Shown here: piece after piece, positions 16,800 to 25,454 of the stretch
How the letters are laid out: the number at the start of each line of letters is the position of its first letter
Position numbering within the stretch: position 1 is the first letter of the stretch
Notes under the pieces: generated by a model
What the model was told of the DNA's origin: nothing
What the model saw: only the letters and a program-made list of their open reading frames with translations
The model's database searches: none
Assembly: GCF_000512735.1 (NCBI RefSeq)
Contig: NZ_CP007028.1
Location: 1-64,000 of the forward strand
From: Thermocrinis ruber
GTDB lineage: Bacteria; Aquificota; Aquificia; Aquificales; Aquificaceae
Direction: 5' to 3'
DNA length: 64,000 nt
Program-made: the position numbers and the translations under genes

Positions 16800-17147
16800 A
16801 TGCAACTTAGGGAACTAAGTGAAAGACAGAGGGAGTTTTTGAAAACGGTTTTTGAAATGGAAGAGTTGCCTTTAGATCAGGAGTTGGAGGAGTTTTTGAA
16901 ATCCAAAGGTTGCAAGCTTTATAGTTGTCTTGGTTGTGGAAAGCTCATATTTCACGATAACTACGAGTTTTGGAACCTGACTGATTGCTGTGATGATAAC
17001 TCCAAGCTGGTGGAAGGAGGGCTTTTGTGTGAAGTATGCTATGGCAGAAGCGCAGAGAACTTGAAAGATTGGATTCTTTTTAGACCTACCTATATGAAGC
17101 CCGTAGAGTTTAGAGGTAAGTTCAATGCCTCAGATAAAGAACTTTGA
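16800..17147 (+). CDS. Hypothetical Cys-rich (zinc-ribbon-like) protein
   Basis: 115 aa, not recognised. The N-terminal half is helical and charged. The central part has CxxCGK (CLGCGKLIF), an adjacent Cys pair (LTDCCDD) and CxxC (LLCEVCYG), arranged as a possible metal-binding treble-clef or ribbon. No signal peptide or TM. A -10-like TATATA lies 8 bp upstream, with no Shine-Dalgarno. The next gene begins inside it (23-bp overlap), so it probably shares an operon with the RNase H-like protein, hinting at a nucleic-acid role; that is inference only. Confidence 0.7.
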   Translation: MQLRELSERQREFLKTVFEMEELPLDQELEEFLKSKGCKLYSCLGCGKLIFHDNYEFWNLTDCCDDNSKLVEGGLLCEVCYGRSAENLKDWILFRPTYMKPVEFRGKFNASDKEL

Positions 17148-17565
17148 CGAAGTCAGGGAGTTTATAAAAGGCACCTCAGAGAAGACCGCCATATATGTGG
17201 GTTGCGATTCAAGGCAGGTAAACGATAGCACCATCTTTGTGATAGTGATAGTGGTTCATATAGATTCATGCAGGGGTGCCAAGGTCTTTTGGAAGACGGA
17301 AAAAGTAAAGCGCATAAGGTCCCTAAGACAAAGGCTCATGGAGGAGGTAAGCAGGGCTGTTTACACCGCCCTGGAGCTCATAGATGTGGTAGGCAACAGA
17401 CCCTTTGAGGTGCATTTAGACATAAACCCAAACCCACAGCACAATTCCTCTGTGATCCTCAAAGAAGCAATAGGGTTTGTGTTGGCACAGGGACTAAAGC
17501 CAGTGGTAAAGCCCAAGGCGATCGCTGCCTCCTCTGTAGCGGACTACATAACAGGAAAGTACTAA
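17125..17565 (+). CDS. DUF458/YkuK-family RNase H-like protein
   Basis: 146 aa matching the YkuK (DUF458) family, predicted to have an RNase H-like fold: YVGCDSRQVNDSTIFVIVIVVH, the LDINP block (VHLDINPNPQHNSS) and a C-terminal PKAIAASSVADYITGK. Acidic residues in GCDSR and LDIN could bind metal. Biochemical function is not established for the family. It starts inside the preceding gene and its last 4 bp overlap fliN on the other strand. Confidence 0.82.
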   Translation: MPQIKNFDEVREFIKGTSEKTAIYVGCDSRQVNDSTIFVIVIVVHIDSCRGAKVFWKTEKVKRIRSLRQRLMEEVSRAVYTALELIDVVGNRPFEVHLDINPNPQHNSSVILKEAIGFVLAQGLKPVVKPKAIAASSVADYITGKY

Positions 17566-17951
17566 AGAGCCCTTTTTACCCTCTCCTCCCTCTCCACAAT
17601 GTCCGTGATCTTTACACCAAACTTTTCTTCCACCACAACGAGTTCTCCTTTTGCTACCAGCTTGCCGTTCACCTTTATATCCACGGGTTCTTCCACCAAG
17701 TTGTCCAATTCTACCACAGAGCCAGGACCCAAATTCAGAATTTCCCCTAAGGTCAAAGTGGTGGAGCCAACAACCACCTCTATTAGCAAGGGTAGGTCAA
17801 GGAACTTTTTTAGCTTTTCCTGAATATCCGGTGTCAAAACTTCCCCTTTTTCCTCCCTCTCTTTTTCTTCCTGTTCCTTTAATGTTTCCTGCCAGAGGGA
17901 GGATAGACCCTCACCTTGGGTTTGTGCTTCTTCCCTTTTTTCCTCTTCCAT
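17562..17951 (-). CDS. fliN: Flagellar motor switch protein FliN
   Basis: C-ring component of the flagellar switch. The C-terminal SpoA/SPOA domain is clear: LPLLIEVVVGSTTLTLGEILNLGPGS ... VELDNLVEEPVDIKVNGKLVAKGELVVVEEKFGVKI (key blocks LGEILNLGPGSVVELD and VNGKLVAKGE). An acidic, low-complexity N-terminal 50 residues precede it; 129 aa. ATG 17951 is preceded by AT-rich sequence with TATAAT. FliM and FliG are not adjacent, in line with the dispersed flagellar genes of Aquificales. Confidence 0.92.
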   Translation of the reverse strand: MEEEKREEAQTQGEGLSSLWQETLKEQEEKEREEKGEVLTPDIQEKLKKFLDLPLLIEVVVGSTTLTLGEILNLGPGSVVELDNLVEEPVDIKVNGKLVAKGELVVVEEKFGVKITDIVEREERVKRAL

Positions 17952-17972
17952 GGGACTAATTATATTACTTTT

Positions 17973-18404
17973 TTACTGGTTAGCCTCTCCATGTTTTTCT
18001 TCAACTCCAGCCAACTCTGTAATGGTGGTGGAGGTCAAATACTCCATTATGTGTTCCCTCAGAGCTATCCATTTGTCATGAACTGCACAGGGTGAACTTC
18101 GCCATTCTTCACATCTTCCTGGTCTTAGGGCACAGTAGTCTAAACGATAGTCCTCGTCCAAATACTTTATTACATCGTATATTGTGATCTTCTCTGGTGG
18201 GATCATAAAAGTAAATCCACCGTTTGGGCCTTTGTAGGACCTTAGCACCCTTTCCTTAACCAGTTTGTGGAGTATGTTTGATAGAAAAGGTTTTGGAATG
18301 TTTTGGGCTTCTGCGATCTCCTCCACCTTAACAAGCCTATCCCTGTTCAAAGCCAAGTAAGCAAGCGCCAGCAGGGCATATTTAACAGTTTCTGAGTAGA
18401 TCAT
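17973..18404 (-). CDS. Rrf2-family transcriptional regulator
   Basis: 143 aa winged-helix regulator like IscR/NsrR. The N-terminal DNA-binding part includes YALLALAYLA, the recognition helix (IPKPFLSNILHKLVK) and the wing GPNGGF. Three Cys in CALRPGRC-x5-C are spaced as in Fe-S-binding Rrf2 proteins, so it may sense Fe-S status, redox or NO; targets unknown. ATG 18404 is chosen because TATATT lies 8 bp upstream; the frame opens at 18425. It lies just upstream of fliN, on the same strand. Confidence 0.85.
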   Translation of the reverse strand: MIYSETVKYALLALAYLALNRDRLVKVEEIAEAQNIPKPFLSNILHKLVKERVLRSYKGPNGGFTFMIPPEKITIYDVIKYLDEDYRLDYCALRPGRCEEWRSSPCAVHDKWIALREHIMEYLTSTTITELAGVEEKHGEANQ

Positions 18405-18450
18405 AATAATATAATATACTCTCAAACAGAAAGCCTACAAACTGACGGAC

Positions 18451-19293
18451 TTAAAAGGATTTAACCCTTATCTCCGAAAGGCATCCCACGAACCTCAACC
18501 CAAAGTAAAAACCAAAGGCTTTAAATTTATAGCTATAAACCTTTAGCTGATAGCTTCCCTCCTCCTCAAGGTTCAGGGTAAGCAAAGGTTGGTCATAGAC
18601 CTCAAATAGTCCTCCGTCTCTATATACAAGCATCAGCACCTTTTTGCCTTCCACCTTGAGGTTCAAATGCGCCTTTGGGAGAGGCGCATCCAGCGGAGGG
18701 TTTAATTTTGGAGGGCTGTATATGGAAAAGCTGAGTTCCCTACCCACCACTGGGTAAAAGGAGAGCATGCTATCGCAATCTGGATAGGCAAGGTTCCACC
18801 GTTTTCCCAAGACAAAAAAGTAACTTGGAAGCTCTCCCAGAGGGGTGGAAACGAGCACAGGAAGGTCAGAAAGGACTGGTTTGCAATCCTTTGGTTTCAA
18901 AAGTCCGTAGGGGTCTTCCCTCTCCGAAAAGGTTATAAGCTTGGGCACATAAGAAAAGATAAAGTAAAAAAAGAGACTCAGTCCGCCCAAGTCTCTGTAT
19001 CCATAGCCTTCTGGTACATTACCTCTTCTGATGCGCGGGGAGTAGTCAATGGAGTGTCCAAAAGAAAAGGTTATACCCTTTTCTTCTAATGCCCTTTCCA
19101 AGGAACCTGGCCTTCCAACACCTCCATCAAGGGCAGTTTTTACACCAAAGACCACCTTGCAGGTTTTCTGATAGGGCAGTGGAGCAGGCTTTGGGGGTGC
19201 GTAATTTACATGAACTGCATAAAAGACTGGGGTAAGATGGTAAAAAAGGTAGCCCAAAATATAAAAAGACAGAAGCCACCTAATAACCTTCAA
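18451..19293 (-). CDS. Hypothetical membrane-anchored protein
   Basis: 280 aa, not recognised. One N-terminal membrane anchor (residues 5-25), a second hydrophobic stretch (LSLFFYFIFSYV, about residues 104-116), then a mostly beta periplasmic-looking domain ending in EEGSYQLKVYSYKFKAFGFYFG. Tyr/Pro rich. The gene overlaps the 3' end of the GT39 gene by 14 bp and is the last of the pepA-queH-plsY-GT39 run, so a cell-envelope role alongside the glycosyltransferase is a reasonable guess. Confidence 0.65.
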   Translation of the reverse strand: MKVIRWLLSFYILGYLFYHLTPVFYAVHVNYAPPKPAPLPYQKTCKVVFGVKTALDGGVGRPGSLERALEEKGITFSFGHSIDYSPRIRRGNVPEGYGYRDLGGLSLFFYFIFSYVPKLITFSEREDPYGLLKPKDCKPVLSDLPVLVSTPLGELPSYFFVLGKRWNLAYPDCDSMLSFYPVVGRELSFSIYSPPKLNPPLDAPLPKAHLNLKVEGKKVLMLVYRDGGLFEVYDQPLLTLNLEEEGSYQLKVYSYKFKAFGFYFGLRFVGCLSEIRVKSF

Positions 19294-20716
19294 ACATTCT
19301 TTCCTCCCTTATTGTGTGTTTGTAGTTTTTAAGCTTGTATATATGGAACTCTTTAACCACCTCTCCCCTCCAGCGGATGGGTAAAACCCTGTGCTCTATT
19401 ATACCCTCAAAGCCCTCCAAAACTCTGCTATCAATGGGTGAATAATCCACGTATATGCCGTCTTTGCCTATGTAGCTCTTCATACTTTCTCTCCAAAGGT
19501 CATACTGGTTCATACGCCTTCCAAGGTTTATACAGTAGGTGCGTGGGTTTCCCCGTGTGTAAAAGGCAAGCTCTGCGGATATTTGATAGTGGGGGCTAAG
19601 GATTATTTCCTGTCCTGTGTAGAGTTTGCTCACCTCTTTACCCAAAAGTTCCCAACCTATTGCCACTTTGACTGGGTCTCTGTTTGGGGGCAAAAGTTTT
19701 TTTAACCCCACCTTGTCCAAAATTGGGCTGAAGTGGAGTAAGATAAAGAGGACAAAGCTCAAAGCGTATGTGGGCTTCAAAAACCTGCTTTTGGAAAGAT
19801 AATAGCTCGCCAGCAAAAAACCGCCAAAGTAGGCAAAACCAGACCAGTTGGCTTCCACATGCTTTCTCAAAGACAGGGCTAAAAAGAACAGAAAGACGGG
19901 AAGAGAAAACACTGTCAAAAAGCCAAGCCTTCTGTCCTTCCAGCCCAAAAGCCATCCCTTAAGCATAAAAAAGAAGGGAAGGATTGAAACCAAGAGCAAC
20001 TGCCCTCCTAAATACTCCAAAAGGCTATTTGGATTAAAAAGGCTTGCATGCTTGGTCGCCAAGGTGGAAACATGCTTAAAGGAAACAAACTGATGCTTGT
20101 AGTTCCAGTAAAGCACCGGCAGACTCATAAAAAGGGGTGGCAACAGGCTAAGGTAAGTTTTGGCAGACAAAAGTAGCTCTCTTTTGTATATGCTGAGGTA
20201 AAGCAAGGCTAAAGGCAAAAGAAAGACCGCCGGGTATTTACTCAAAAAGGCAAAGCCAGAAAAAACGCCCAGCAACAGCCACCAAAAGGCACTGTTTTTT
20301 TCCAACGCATACCAAAAGGCTATCAGGCTCAAGCTCCAAAAGAATATCAGCAGGGCGTCTGTAGTCATGAGAAGGGAGTTGATAGCCAAGCCCACGGAAA
20401 GCTGGGGAAGGGTTGAAGAAATTATCGCAACCCTTTCGTCAAAGAGTTTTCTAGCAAAAAAGTAGGTAACGATGGACATCAAAAAGGATAGAACGATCGG
20501 AGTAATCCTAACCGCCAGTTCGGTGTTTCCCAAAAGGGATGTGGTTAAAAAGTTTGCGTATGCCACCATAGGGGGCTTTGAGTAGTAGCTCAGGTCCAAG
20601 CGCCTTGACCAGTCCCAGTACTGGGCTTCTTCGGGGGTAAGATCTAAAGGAGAATAAAGCACATAGAGAACCCTGAAGAGAAAAAGCAGAAGATTAAAGC
20701 CCAAAACAAACTTCAT
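19280..20716 (-). CDS. GT39/ArnT-type membrane glycosyltransferase
   Basis: 478 aa polytopic protein of the dolichyl-phosphate-mannose mannosyltransferase/ArnT superfamily. The first periplasmic loop has the acidic motif LTPEEAQYWDWS, then SYYSKPPMVAYAN, and about ten to twelve membrane helices follow; the C-terminus is a soluble periplasmic domain. It probably transfers a sugar from a polyprenyl-phosphate donor to lipid A or another envelope acceptor; donor and acceptor are unknown. Start ATG overlaps the plsY stop (ATGA). Confidence 0.85.
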   Translation of the reverse strand: MKFVLGFNLLLFLFRVLYVLYSPLDLTPEEAQYWDWSRRLDLSYYSKPPMVAYANFLTTSLLGNTELAVRITPIVLSFLMSIVTYFFARKLFDERVAIISSTLPQLSVGLAINSLLMTTDALLIFFWSLSLIAFWYALEKNSAFWWLLLGVFSGFAFLSKYPAVFLLPLALLYLSIYKRELLLSAKTYLSLLPPLFMSLPVLYWNYKHQFVSFKHVSTLATKHASLFNPNSLLEYLGGQLLLVSILPFFFMLKGWLLGWKDRRLGFLTVFSLPVFLFFLALSLRKHVEANWSGFAYFGGFLLASYYLSKSRFLKPTYALSFVLFILLHFSPILDKVGLKKLLPPNRDPVKVAIGWELLGKEVSKLYTGQEIILSPHYQISAELAFYTRGNPRTYCINLGRRMNQYDLWRESMKSYIGKDGIYVDYSPIDSRVLEGFEGIIEHRVLPIRWRGEVVKEFHIYKLKNYKHTIREERMFEGY

Positions 20717-21294
20717 CTTTTAAAGCCAAGCTCTGTCCCCTCCAAAAGCCTTTTTATGTTATCTCTATGCCTGTAAAAGATAAAAACGCCAATTATAAGG
20801 CTCATCAAAAAGAGTTTAAAGGGCAACAAAAAGAGGGACAAGACCACCGCAAAGGTGCAAGCACTGAGGGAAGCCAAGGAAACATAGCCCTTTAGCTTAA
20901 AAACCAAAAGCCAAACCAATAGGGAAAGAACTGCTAAAAAGGGAGAAATGCCCAAAAGCACCCCAAAGGCGGTTGCTACACCCTTGCCCCCTCTAAAGCC
21001 ATGGAAGACAGGGTACAGATGCCCAAGAAAGGCAAAGAGCCCCACAAAGAAGGTAGTCCAACTATCAAGACCAAAGTAAAACCTTGATAAAAGAATTGGA
21101 AAAAAGCCTTTAAAAAGGTCCAGCAGAAAGACCAACAGGGCATACTTTTTGCCCAGAGCCCTTGCCACGTTAGTAGCACCCACGTTGCCACTACCCACCG
21201 CCCTCAAGTCTATGCCCTTACTCTTTGCCACCACCTCCCCAAAGAGCACAGAACCCAAAAGATAGGCAAAAACCACTAAAAGCAGGGCATCCAT
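20713..21294 (-). CDS. plsY: Acyl-phosphate:glycerol-3-phosphate acyltransferase PlsY
   Basis: First acylation of glycerol-3-phosphate in phospholipid synthesis. 193 aa with about five membrane helices and the three PlsY cytoplasmic motifs: GSGNVGATNVAR, the HGFRGGKGVAT block (FHGFRGGKGVATAFG) and a terminal HRDNIKRLLEGTE. Overlaps queH upstream by 19 bp and the GT39 gene by 4 bp, giving a tightly packed operon of envelope and tRNA-modification genes. Confidence 0.95.
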   Translation of the reverse strand: MDALLLVVFAYLLGSVLFGEVVAKSKGIDLRAVGSGNVGATNVARALGKKYALLVFLLDLFKGFFPILLSRFYFGLDSWTTFFVGLFAFLGHLYPVFHGFRGGKGVATAFGVLLGISPFLAVLSLLVWLLVFKLKGYVSLASLSACTFAVVLSLFLLPFKLFLMSLIIGVFIFYRHRDNIKRLLEGTELGFKR

Positions 21295-22514
21295 TGAGCT
21301 TCCCTTACCTTTATTCCCAAGCGTTCCTCTAAGAACCTGCTACCGCTCCTGCCCAAGGACTCAGCACCTAGCAAGGCTACCGCCAAGCTCCCTTCCCTTA
21401 TTTCCTTCTCTTTCTCTTGTATGAAATTACAGATTTCTTGCAGGCTGACGCCCCTTTGGTCTTGTAGCGTATCCACAGGAAAGCCCAAGACCTTCTCAGC
21501 CCCTTGAGAACCCACCAGCAGGACGCTTGAGGTGTCCCAGCTTAGCTCCGCCTCCAATTGGGCACTTATAGGTTTTTCCAAGAGCATTTCCCTGTAGCTT
21601 TTATCCACCAAAAAGGTAGGGTCTGAAATAGGATTTATATCCTCAATGGGTCTATCCTGAAGCCTTTCCAAAAGCACCACCTTTAGACCCTTTTTGTAGT
21701 AGAGGACATCCTCCGTTACTTCTTCCGGCTTGCCCTTTAAGATGCCCTTGATAGCCCTTGAAAAGGGCACCACATAGTGAGGGATGGCTACCTCTCCCAC
21801 CTTCAAGCTTGAATGCAAGAGTTTCCAGTTTAAAAAGGAGAACTCCCACTCCTTACAGGATAGACCGAGCTTTTCTGCAAAGAGCCGAACCTCTTTTATA
21901 AAGAGCCTTTCCTCCCTACTGCCCGGTCTTCTTCCCCCAAAGGATATAAGGTCCCACATTGCCTTTTCCTTCTTCTGTTTGAAAAGCCCGTATATGCATC
22001 CGCAGTAATCTTGGTGGTAAAGCTCAAGCTCCTTTGAAAGCCTATACATCTCTTGCGTACCACCACCCTTTCTGTAATCCAGCGCCAAAAACTCTATGCC
22101 TTCAGATTCTGAGAGCCTCCTGCCCACCTCCGAAAGGGTCTTAAAGTCCTTTTTCGGACTCATCAAAAGGGTTGTGGTAAAGTGTGTAGCAGAGATCTCT
22201 TTGGCAAACCTTACAGACCTTTGTAGTCGGTAGTCAAAACAAACCTCACACCTTTTTCCCCTCTCTGGTTCCTCTTCTAAGCCCTTTACCGCGTTCATCC
22301 AACTTTCCAGGTCGTACTCTCCTTCATAAAGGGTAATGCCCAGATGATGGCACGTTCTTTCGGTCTCCAAAAGCCTCAGCCTGTATTCCTCGTATGGATG
22401 TATGTTTGGGTCGTAAAAGAAGGCACAGATCTCCGCCTGTGGAAAGTCTTCTCTTAGCCTTTTTAGAAAATAGACTGCATCAGGAGCACAGCATACATGC
22501 ACCAATATTTTCAT
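21276..22514 (-). CDS. queH: Epoxyqueuosine reductase QueH with a long C-terminal extension
   Basis: Residues 1-178 are QueH (DUF208): VHVCCAPD with Cys8-Cys9, RGKRCEVC (Cys89, Cys92) and YCGCIYG (Cys171, Cys173) supply the metal/Fe-S Cys of the enzyme that reduces epoxyqueuosine to queuosine in tRNA. QueH is normally about 180-220 aa; here about 230 further residues follow, with no domain I recognise (LISFGGRRPGSREERLF, then a mixed alpha/beta region). ATG 22514 overlaps the pepA stop as ATGA; the frame opens earlier at 22544. queD lies 30 kb away. Confidence 0.88.
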   Translation of the reverse strand: MKILVHVCCAPDAVYFLKRLREDFPQAEICAFFYDPNIHPYEEYRLRLLETERTCHHLGITLYEGEYDLESWMNAVKGLEEEPERGKRCEVCFDYRLQRSVRFAKEISATHFTTTLLMSPKKDFKTLSEVGRRLSESEGIEFLALDYRKGGGTQEMYRLSKELELYHQDYCGCIYGLFKQKKEKAMWDLISFGGRRPGSREERLFIKEVRLFAEKLGLSCKEWEFSFLNWKLLHSSLKVGEVAIPHYVVPFSRAIKGILKGKPEEVTEDVLYYKKGLKVVLLERLQDRPIEDINPISDPTFLVDKSYREMLLEKPISAQLEAELSWDTSSVLLVGSQGAEKVLGFPVDTLQDQRGVSLQEICNFIQEKEKEIREGSLAVALLGAESLGRSGSRFLEERLGIKVREAQWMPCF

Positions 22515-23968
22515 TGATATTTCTCCATCAGATACTCTACGCAAGTTCTAAGACCAAAGCCCGTGGCACCCTTTGAGTAATAGTCAAACTCCTCTTTGAA
22601 GTAGGCAGGTCCAGCTATGTCCAAGTGGACCCACTTTATGCCTTCCTTCACAAACTCCTCCAAAAACATGGCGGCGGTTATGGCACCACCATACCTTCCA
22701 CCGCTATTTAGAACATCCCCATCGCCCTTCTTGATCTTCTCCCTCAGCTTTTTGTCATCCATGGGCAACATCCAGAGCCTTTCCCCAGTCCTTTTGGAGA
22801 CCTTTATAAGCTCCTCTCCAAATTCTGGGTCGTTGGTAAAGAGCCCCGCAGTGTATTCTCCGAGGGCTACCATACAGGCACCCGTCAAAGTGGCCAAATC
22901 TATGATCCAAGAGGGCTCTAAGTTTGACGCATAAGAAAGGGCGTCCGCCAAGGTAACCCTACCCTCCGCGTCCGTGTTGTCTATTTCAATGGTCTTTCCG
23001 TTCATTGCCCTTATGATGTCATCAGGTCTGTATGCGGTTCCGCTGGGCATGTTCTCCGCTGCACCTATGATCCCGTGCACCTCCACTGGGAGCTTTAACT
23101 GGGCAACTGCCTTCATAATACCCAAAACAGTGCAAGCGCCCGCCTTGTCCATCTTCATAGTCCTCATATAATCGCCCGTCTTTATGTTCAGTCCTCCACT
23201 GTCAAAGGTCAAACCCTTGCCCACAAAGACCACCCTATCCTTTGGCTCACCCTCTGGCTTATAGGTAAGGTGTATGAACCTGGGTGGTGTTGCGGAGCCC
23301 TTTCCTACACTCCAAAGGGCAAGCATGCCCATCTCCTGAATTTGCTTTTCATCATAGACCTTACACTCAAGCCCGTGCTCCTGCGCAAGCTTCTGGGCTA
23401 TTTCCGCAAGGGTTATAGGGTTGATCACATTGCCCGGCTCATTGACGAGGTCCCTTACAAACCTTTGGGCGTTTGCCAGGATCTGCCCGATTCTTATTCC
23501 TCTCTCGTCTCCTTTATAGATTTCTACCGTAGAAAGCTTCGTTTCTTCCTCTTCCTTTTGGGTTTTATACTTGTCAAAGCGATAGTCTCCGAGGATGGCA
23601 CCCTCCGTTATGGCTTGGGTAGTCTTTTCGTCCAAATTTTCCCCCGCATACACAAAAAGGCTTTGGACCTTGTCCTTCTTTGCCCTTTTGACTATGAGGG
23701 CTGTCGCCCTTCTAAAGCTATCTATGTGCACCTTCTCCTTTGGACCCAAGCTCCCCAAGTACAAAGTTATAACCTTTCCATCCTTCAAAAGGTTAAGCTT
23801 TGCAGTGGAGCCCTCTTTACCCTTAAAGTTCTCTGCAGACATCAAAAGCTTGACATCCTGCACCAGATCCTTTAAAAAGTTCAGGTTGGATTGATCATCC
23901 TCGTAGAGCAGGATTGCTATAGGACATTGGACATTCTCTATAGTTTTATCAACAGAAAGGACTTCCAT
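22511..23968 (-). CDS. pepA: Leucyl (cytosol) aminopeptidase PepA
   Basis: M17 dimetal aminopeptidase, 485 aa. Catalytic-domain signatures: VGKGLTFDSGGLNIK, MKMDKAGACTV and NTDAEGRVTLADAL, which hold the metal-binding Lys, Asp and Glu; RPDDIIRAMNGKTIE precedes the last. It removes N-terminal residues from peptides, and in some bacteria also acts in DNA binding. The start codon follows a good Shine-Dalgarno (GGAGGCACCC). First gene of an operon running to 18451. Confidence 0.95.
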   Translation of the reverse strand: MEVLSVDKTIENVQCPIAILLYEDDQSNLNFLKDLVQDVKLLMSAENFKGKEGSTAKLNLLKDGKVITLYLGSLGPKEKVHIDSFRRATALIVKRAKKDKVQSLFVYAGENLDEKTTQAITEGAILGDYRFDKYKTQKEEEETKLSTVEIYKGDERGIRIGQILANAQRFVRDLVNEPGNVINPITLAEIAQKLAQEHGLECKVYDEKQIQEMGMLALWSVGKGSATPPRFIHLTYKPEGEPKDRVVFVGKGLTFDSGGLNIKTGDYMRTMKMDKAGACTVLGIMKAVAQLKLPVEVHGIIGAAENMPSGTAYRPDDIIRAMNGKTIEIDNTDAEGRVTLADALSYASNLEPSWIIDLATLTGACMVALGEYTAGLFTNDPEFGEELIKVSKRTGERLWMLPMDDKKLREKIKKGDGDVLNSGGRYGGAITAAMFLEEFVKEGIKWVHLDIAGPAYFKEEFDYYSKGATGFGLRTCVEYLMEKYQ

Positions 23969-23986
23969 GGGTGCCTCCTTTGATGG

Positions 23987-24063
23987 TGGGGAGGGTGACG
24001 GGACTCGAACCCGCGACCCGTGGATCCACAGTCCACTGCTCTACCAACTGAGCTACACCCTCC
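23987..24063 (-). tRNA. tRNA-His (GTG)
   Basis: Cloverleaf on the minus strand: acceptor GAGGGTG/CACCCTC with an encoded extra G at position -1 facing C73, the hallmark of tRNA-His. D arm with TAGCTCAGTTGGTAGAGC, anticodon stem GTGGA/TCCAC with loop CTGTGGA (anticodon GTG), T arm GGGTTCGAGTCCC. The 3' CCA is encoded. It lies between pepA and the divergent mobB. Confidence 0.96.
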
Positions 24064-24087
24064 TTACGATAAATAAAATTATATCCA

Positions 24088-24513
24088 ATGGACAAAAAAC
24101 TCAAGCTGGTATTCTTTGTGGGATATCATAACAGCGGAAAGACAACCCTTATAGAGCAGGTTGCCAAAAGGCTCACGGAGATGGGCTACAAGGTAGCCTA
24201 TTTAAAGCATGACCCAAAGGGACACGCCCTAACAGACAAAGAAGGCAGTGATACCCACCGGCTCTTTCAAATTCTACCAAAGGTATGCATAGTATCTCCG
24301 GGAAGGATCACCCTCTATGAACGCACGGATGAAGAACTGGAGGATTTAGTTCAAAGATACTTTTCTGACTTTGACTTTGTCCTGTTGGAGGGTTGGAAAT
24401 CTATAAAAGGCTACAAAAGGGTAAGCCTTAGCCCGGAGCTAGAGGGCTTTCCCGCTTACAAAAAGAGCCTTCAGGAGGTTCTCAGCTACCTTTTCTCTGA
24501 AGAAGAACTTTGA
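24088..24513 (+). CDS. mobB: Molybdopterin-guanine dinucleotide biosynthesis protein MobB
   Basis: P-loop GTPase-like accessory factor for bis-MGD cofactor assembly. Walker A (GYHNSGKTTLIEQ) at residues 12-24, KHDPKGHALTDKEGSDTHR and the Walker-B-like FVLLEGWK are the MobB blocks; 141 aa. It implies molybdo- or tungstoenzymes elsewhere in the genome. TAAAAT lies 8 bp before the ATG, so the message is probably leaderless. The last 32 bp overlap the convergent methyltransferase gene. Confidence 0.92.
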   Translation: MDKKLKLVFFVGYHNSGKTTLIEQVAKRLTEMGYKVAYLKHDPKGHALTDKEGSDTHRLFQILPKVCIVSPGRITLYERTDEELEDLVQRYFSDFDFVLLEGWKSIKGYKRVSLSPELEGFPAYKKSLQEVLSYLFSEEEL

Positions 24514-25429
24514 ACCTCTCTCCCATGCTTATGAGCATGGTTTTTAGTCTTGATAGCCTCTCCAAAGCCTGCGGGCTCTGATCTTCTGCTACCGCAGAGA
24601 GTTCTTCAACGAACACCTTTGAGGAGAGCAAAAAGTCCCTTTGGTTTTTAAAAAACACCACCTCAAGCCCGAAGTCCTTGCCGTATTCCATCAGTGCCCT
24701 GAAGTTGACGCTTGCGGTTATGTCAAAGGGCTCGCTGGAGTATATATCCTTTACGAGTCTGTGCCCCCTGTAGCCCACCACTGTGCCAGCCTTTGGGAAT
24801 TCCAAATAACCATAATCTACGGTTAAAATGTAGCCCTCCCTGAGCTTCCTTGCGAGTTCCCCCAAAAACTTCACACAATCCAAACACACCTCGTAGGCAA
24901 CATCTTCCTCCTTCATCCCGAGCCTTTCCATATAGTCCTTCACCTCCAAATCTTCCAAAGGCAACCAAACTTCCTTTCCATCTTCCAAATAGAGCTCCTT
25001 CCCACCTTTGGCGATCCTAACCGGAAGGCAATCAAAGAATTCGTTGGAAAGCACCAAACCAGAGAACTCTGGCACTTCATCCACCCAAAAGACTTTACCC
25101 TCAAAATCCCTTAAAAGCCTCCTTTGCCTTTCTTTTAAACCCTGGCTAAAGTCGTATATAAGATAGTGCAGTCTTTCAAAAAGCTCAGGACTGTAGAGCT
25201 TTAGAAAGCTCAGAATATCGTAAGCAAGTGTCCCCCTTCCCGCACCCAGCTCCAGAATGACTGACTGTGGATGATCCTTCAAAAGCTCACTGGCGAGCTC
25301 TCCCACCGCATAGCCAAAGGCTCTGTCTAACTCTGGTGCAGTAAAAAAGTCCTGTCCTATGTCTCTGCATTGGCTATAATACTCCAAGGACTTTTCCTTC
25401 ATAAACTGATAAAAGCTCTTTAAAGGCAT
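24482..25429 (-). CDS. MidA/NDUFAF7-family SAM-dependent methyltransferase
   Basis: 315 aa protein of the DUF185 family. N-terminal YYSQCRDIGQDFFTAPELDRAFG and the SAM-binding ELGAGRGTLA are diagnostic; LSNEFFDCLPV follows. Mitochondrial NDUFAF7 methylates an Arg of complex I during assembly, and a similar protein arginine methyltransferase role is plausible, but bacterial targets are not established. Divergent from tusA across a 103-bp intergenic region that carries an inverted repeat. Confidence 0.87.
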   Translation of the reverse strand: MPLKSFYQFMKEKSLEYYSQCRDIGQDFFTAPELDRAFGYAVGELASELLKDHPQSVILELGAGRGTLAYDILSFLKLYSPELFERLHYLIYDFSQGLKERQRRLLRDFEGKVFWVDEVPEFSGLVLSNEFFDCLPVRIAKGGKELYLEDGKEVWLPLEDLEVKDYMERLGMKEEDVAYEVCLDCVKFLGELARKLREGYILTVDYGYLEFPKAGTVVGYRGHRLVKDIYSSEPFDITASVNFRALMEYGKDFGLEVVFFKNQRDFLLSSKVFVEELSAVAEDQSPQALERLSRLKTMLISMGERFKVLLQRKGS

Positions 25430-25454
25430 GTTTATAACCTTCTCTTATAGCTCC

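Noticed and set aside
23270-23875. 201-codon open frame on the + strand inside pepA
   Set aside because: Entirely antisense to the strongly conserved pepA; composition follows the complementary strand and no start signal precedes it.
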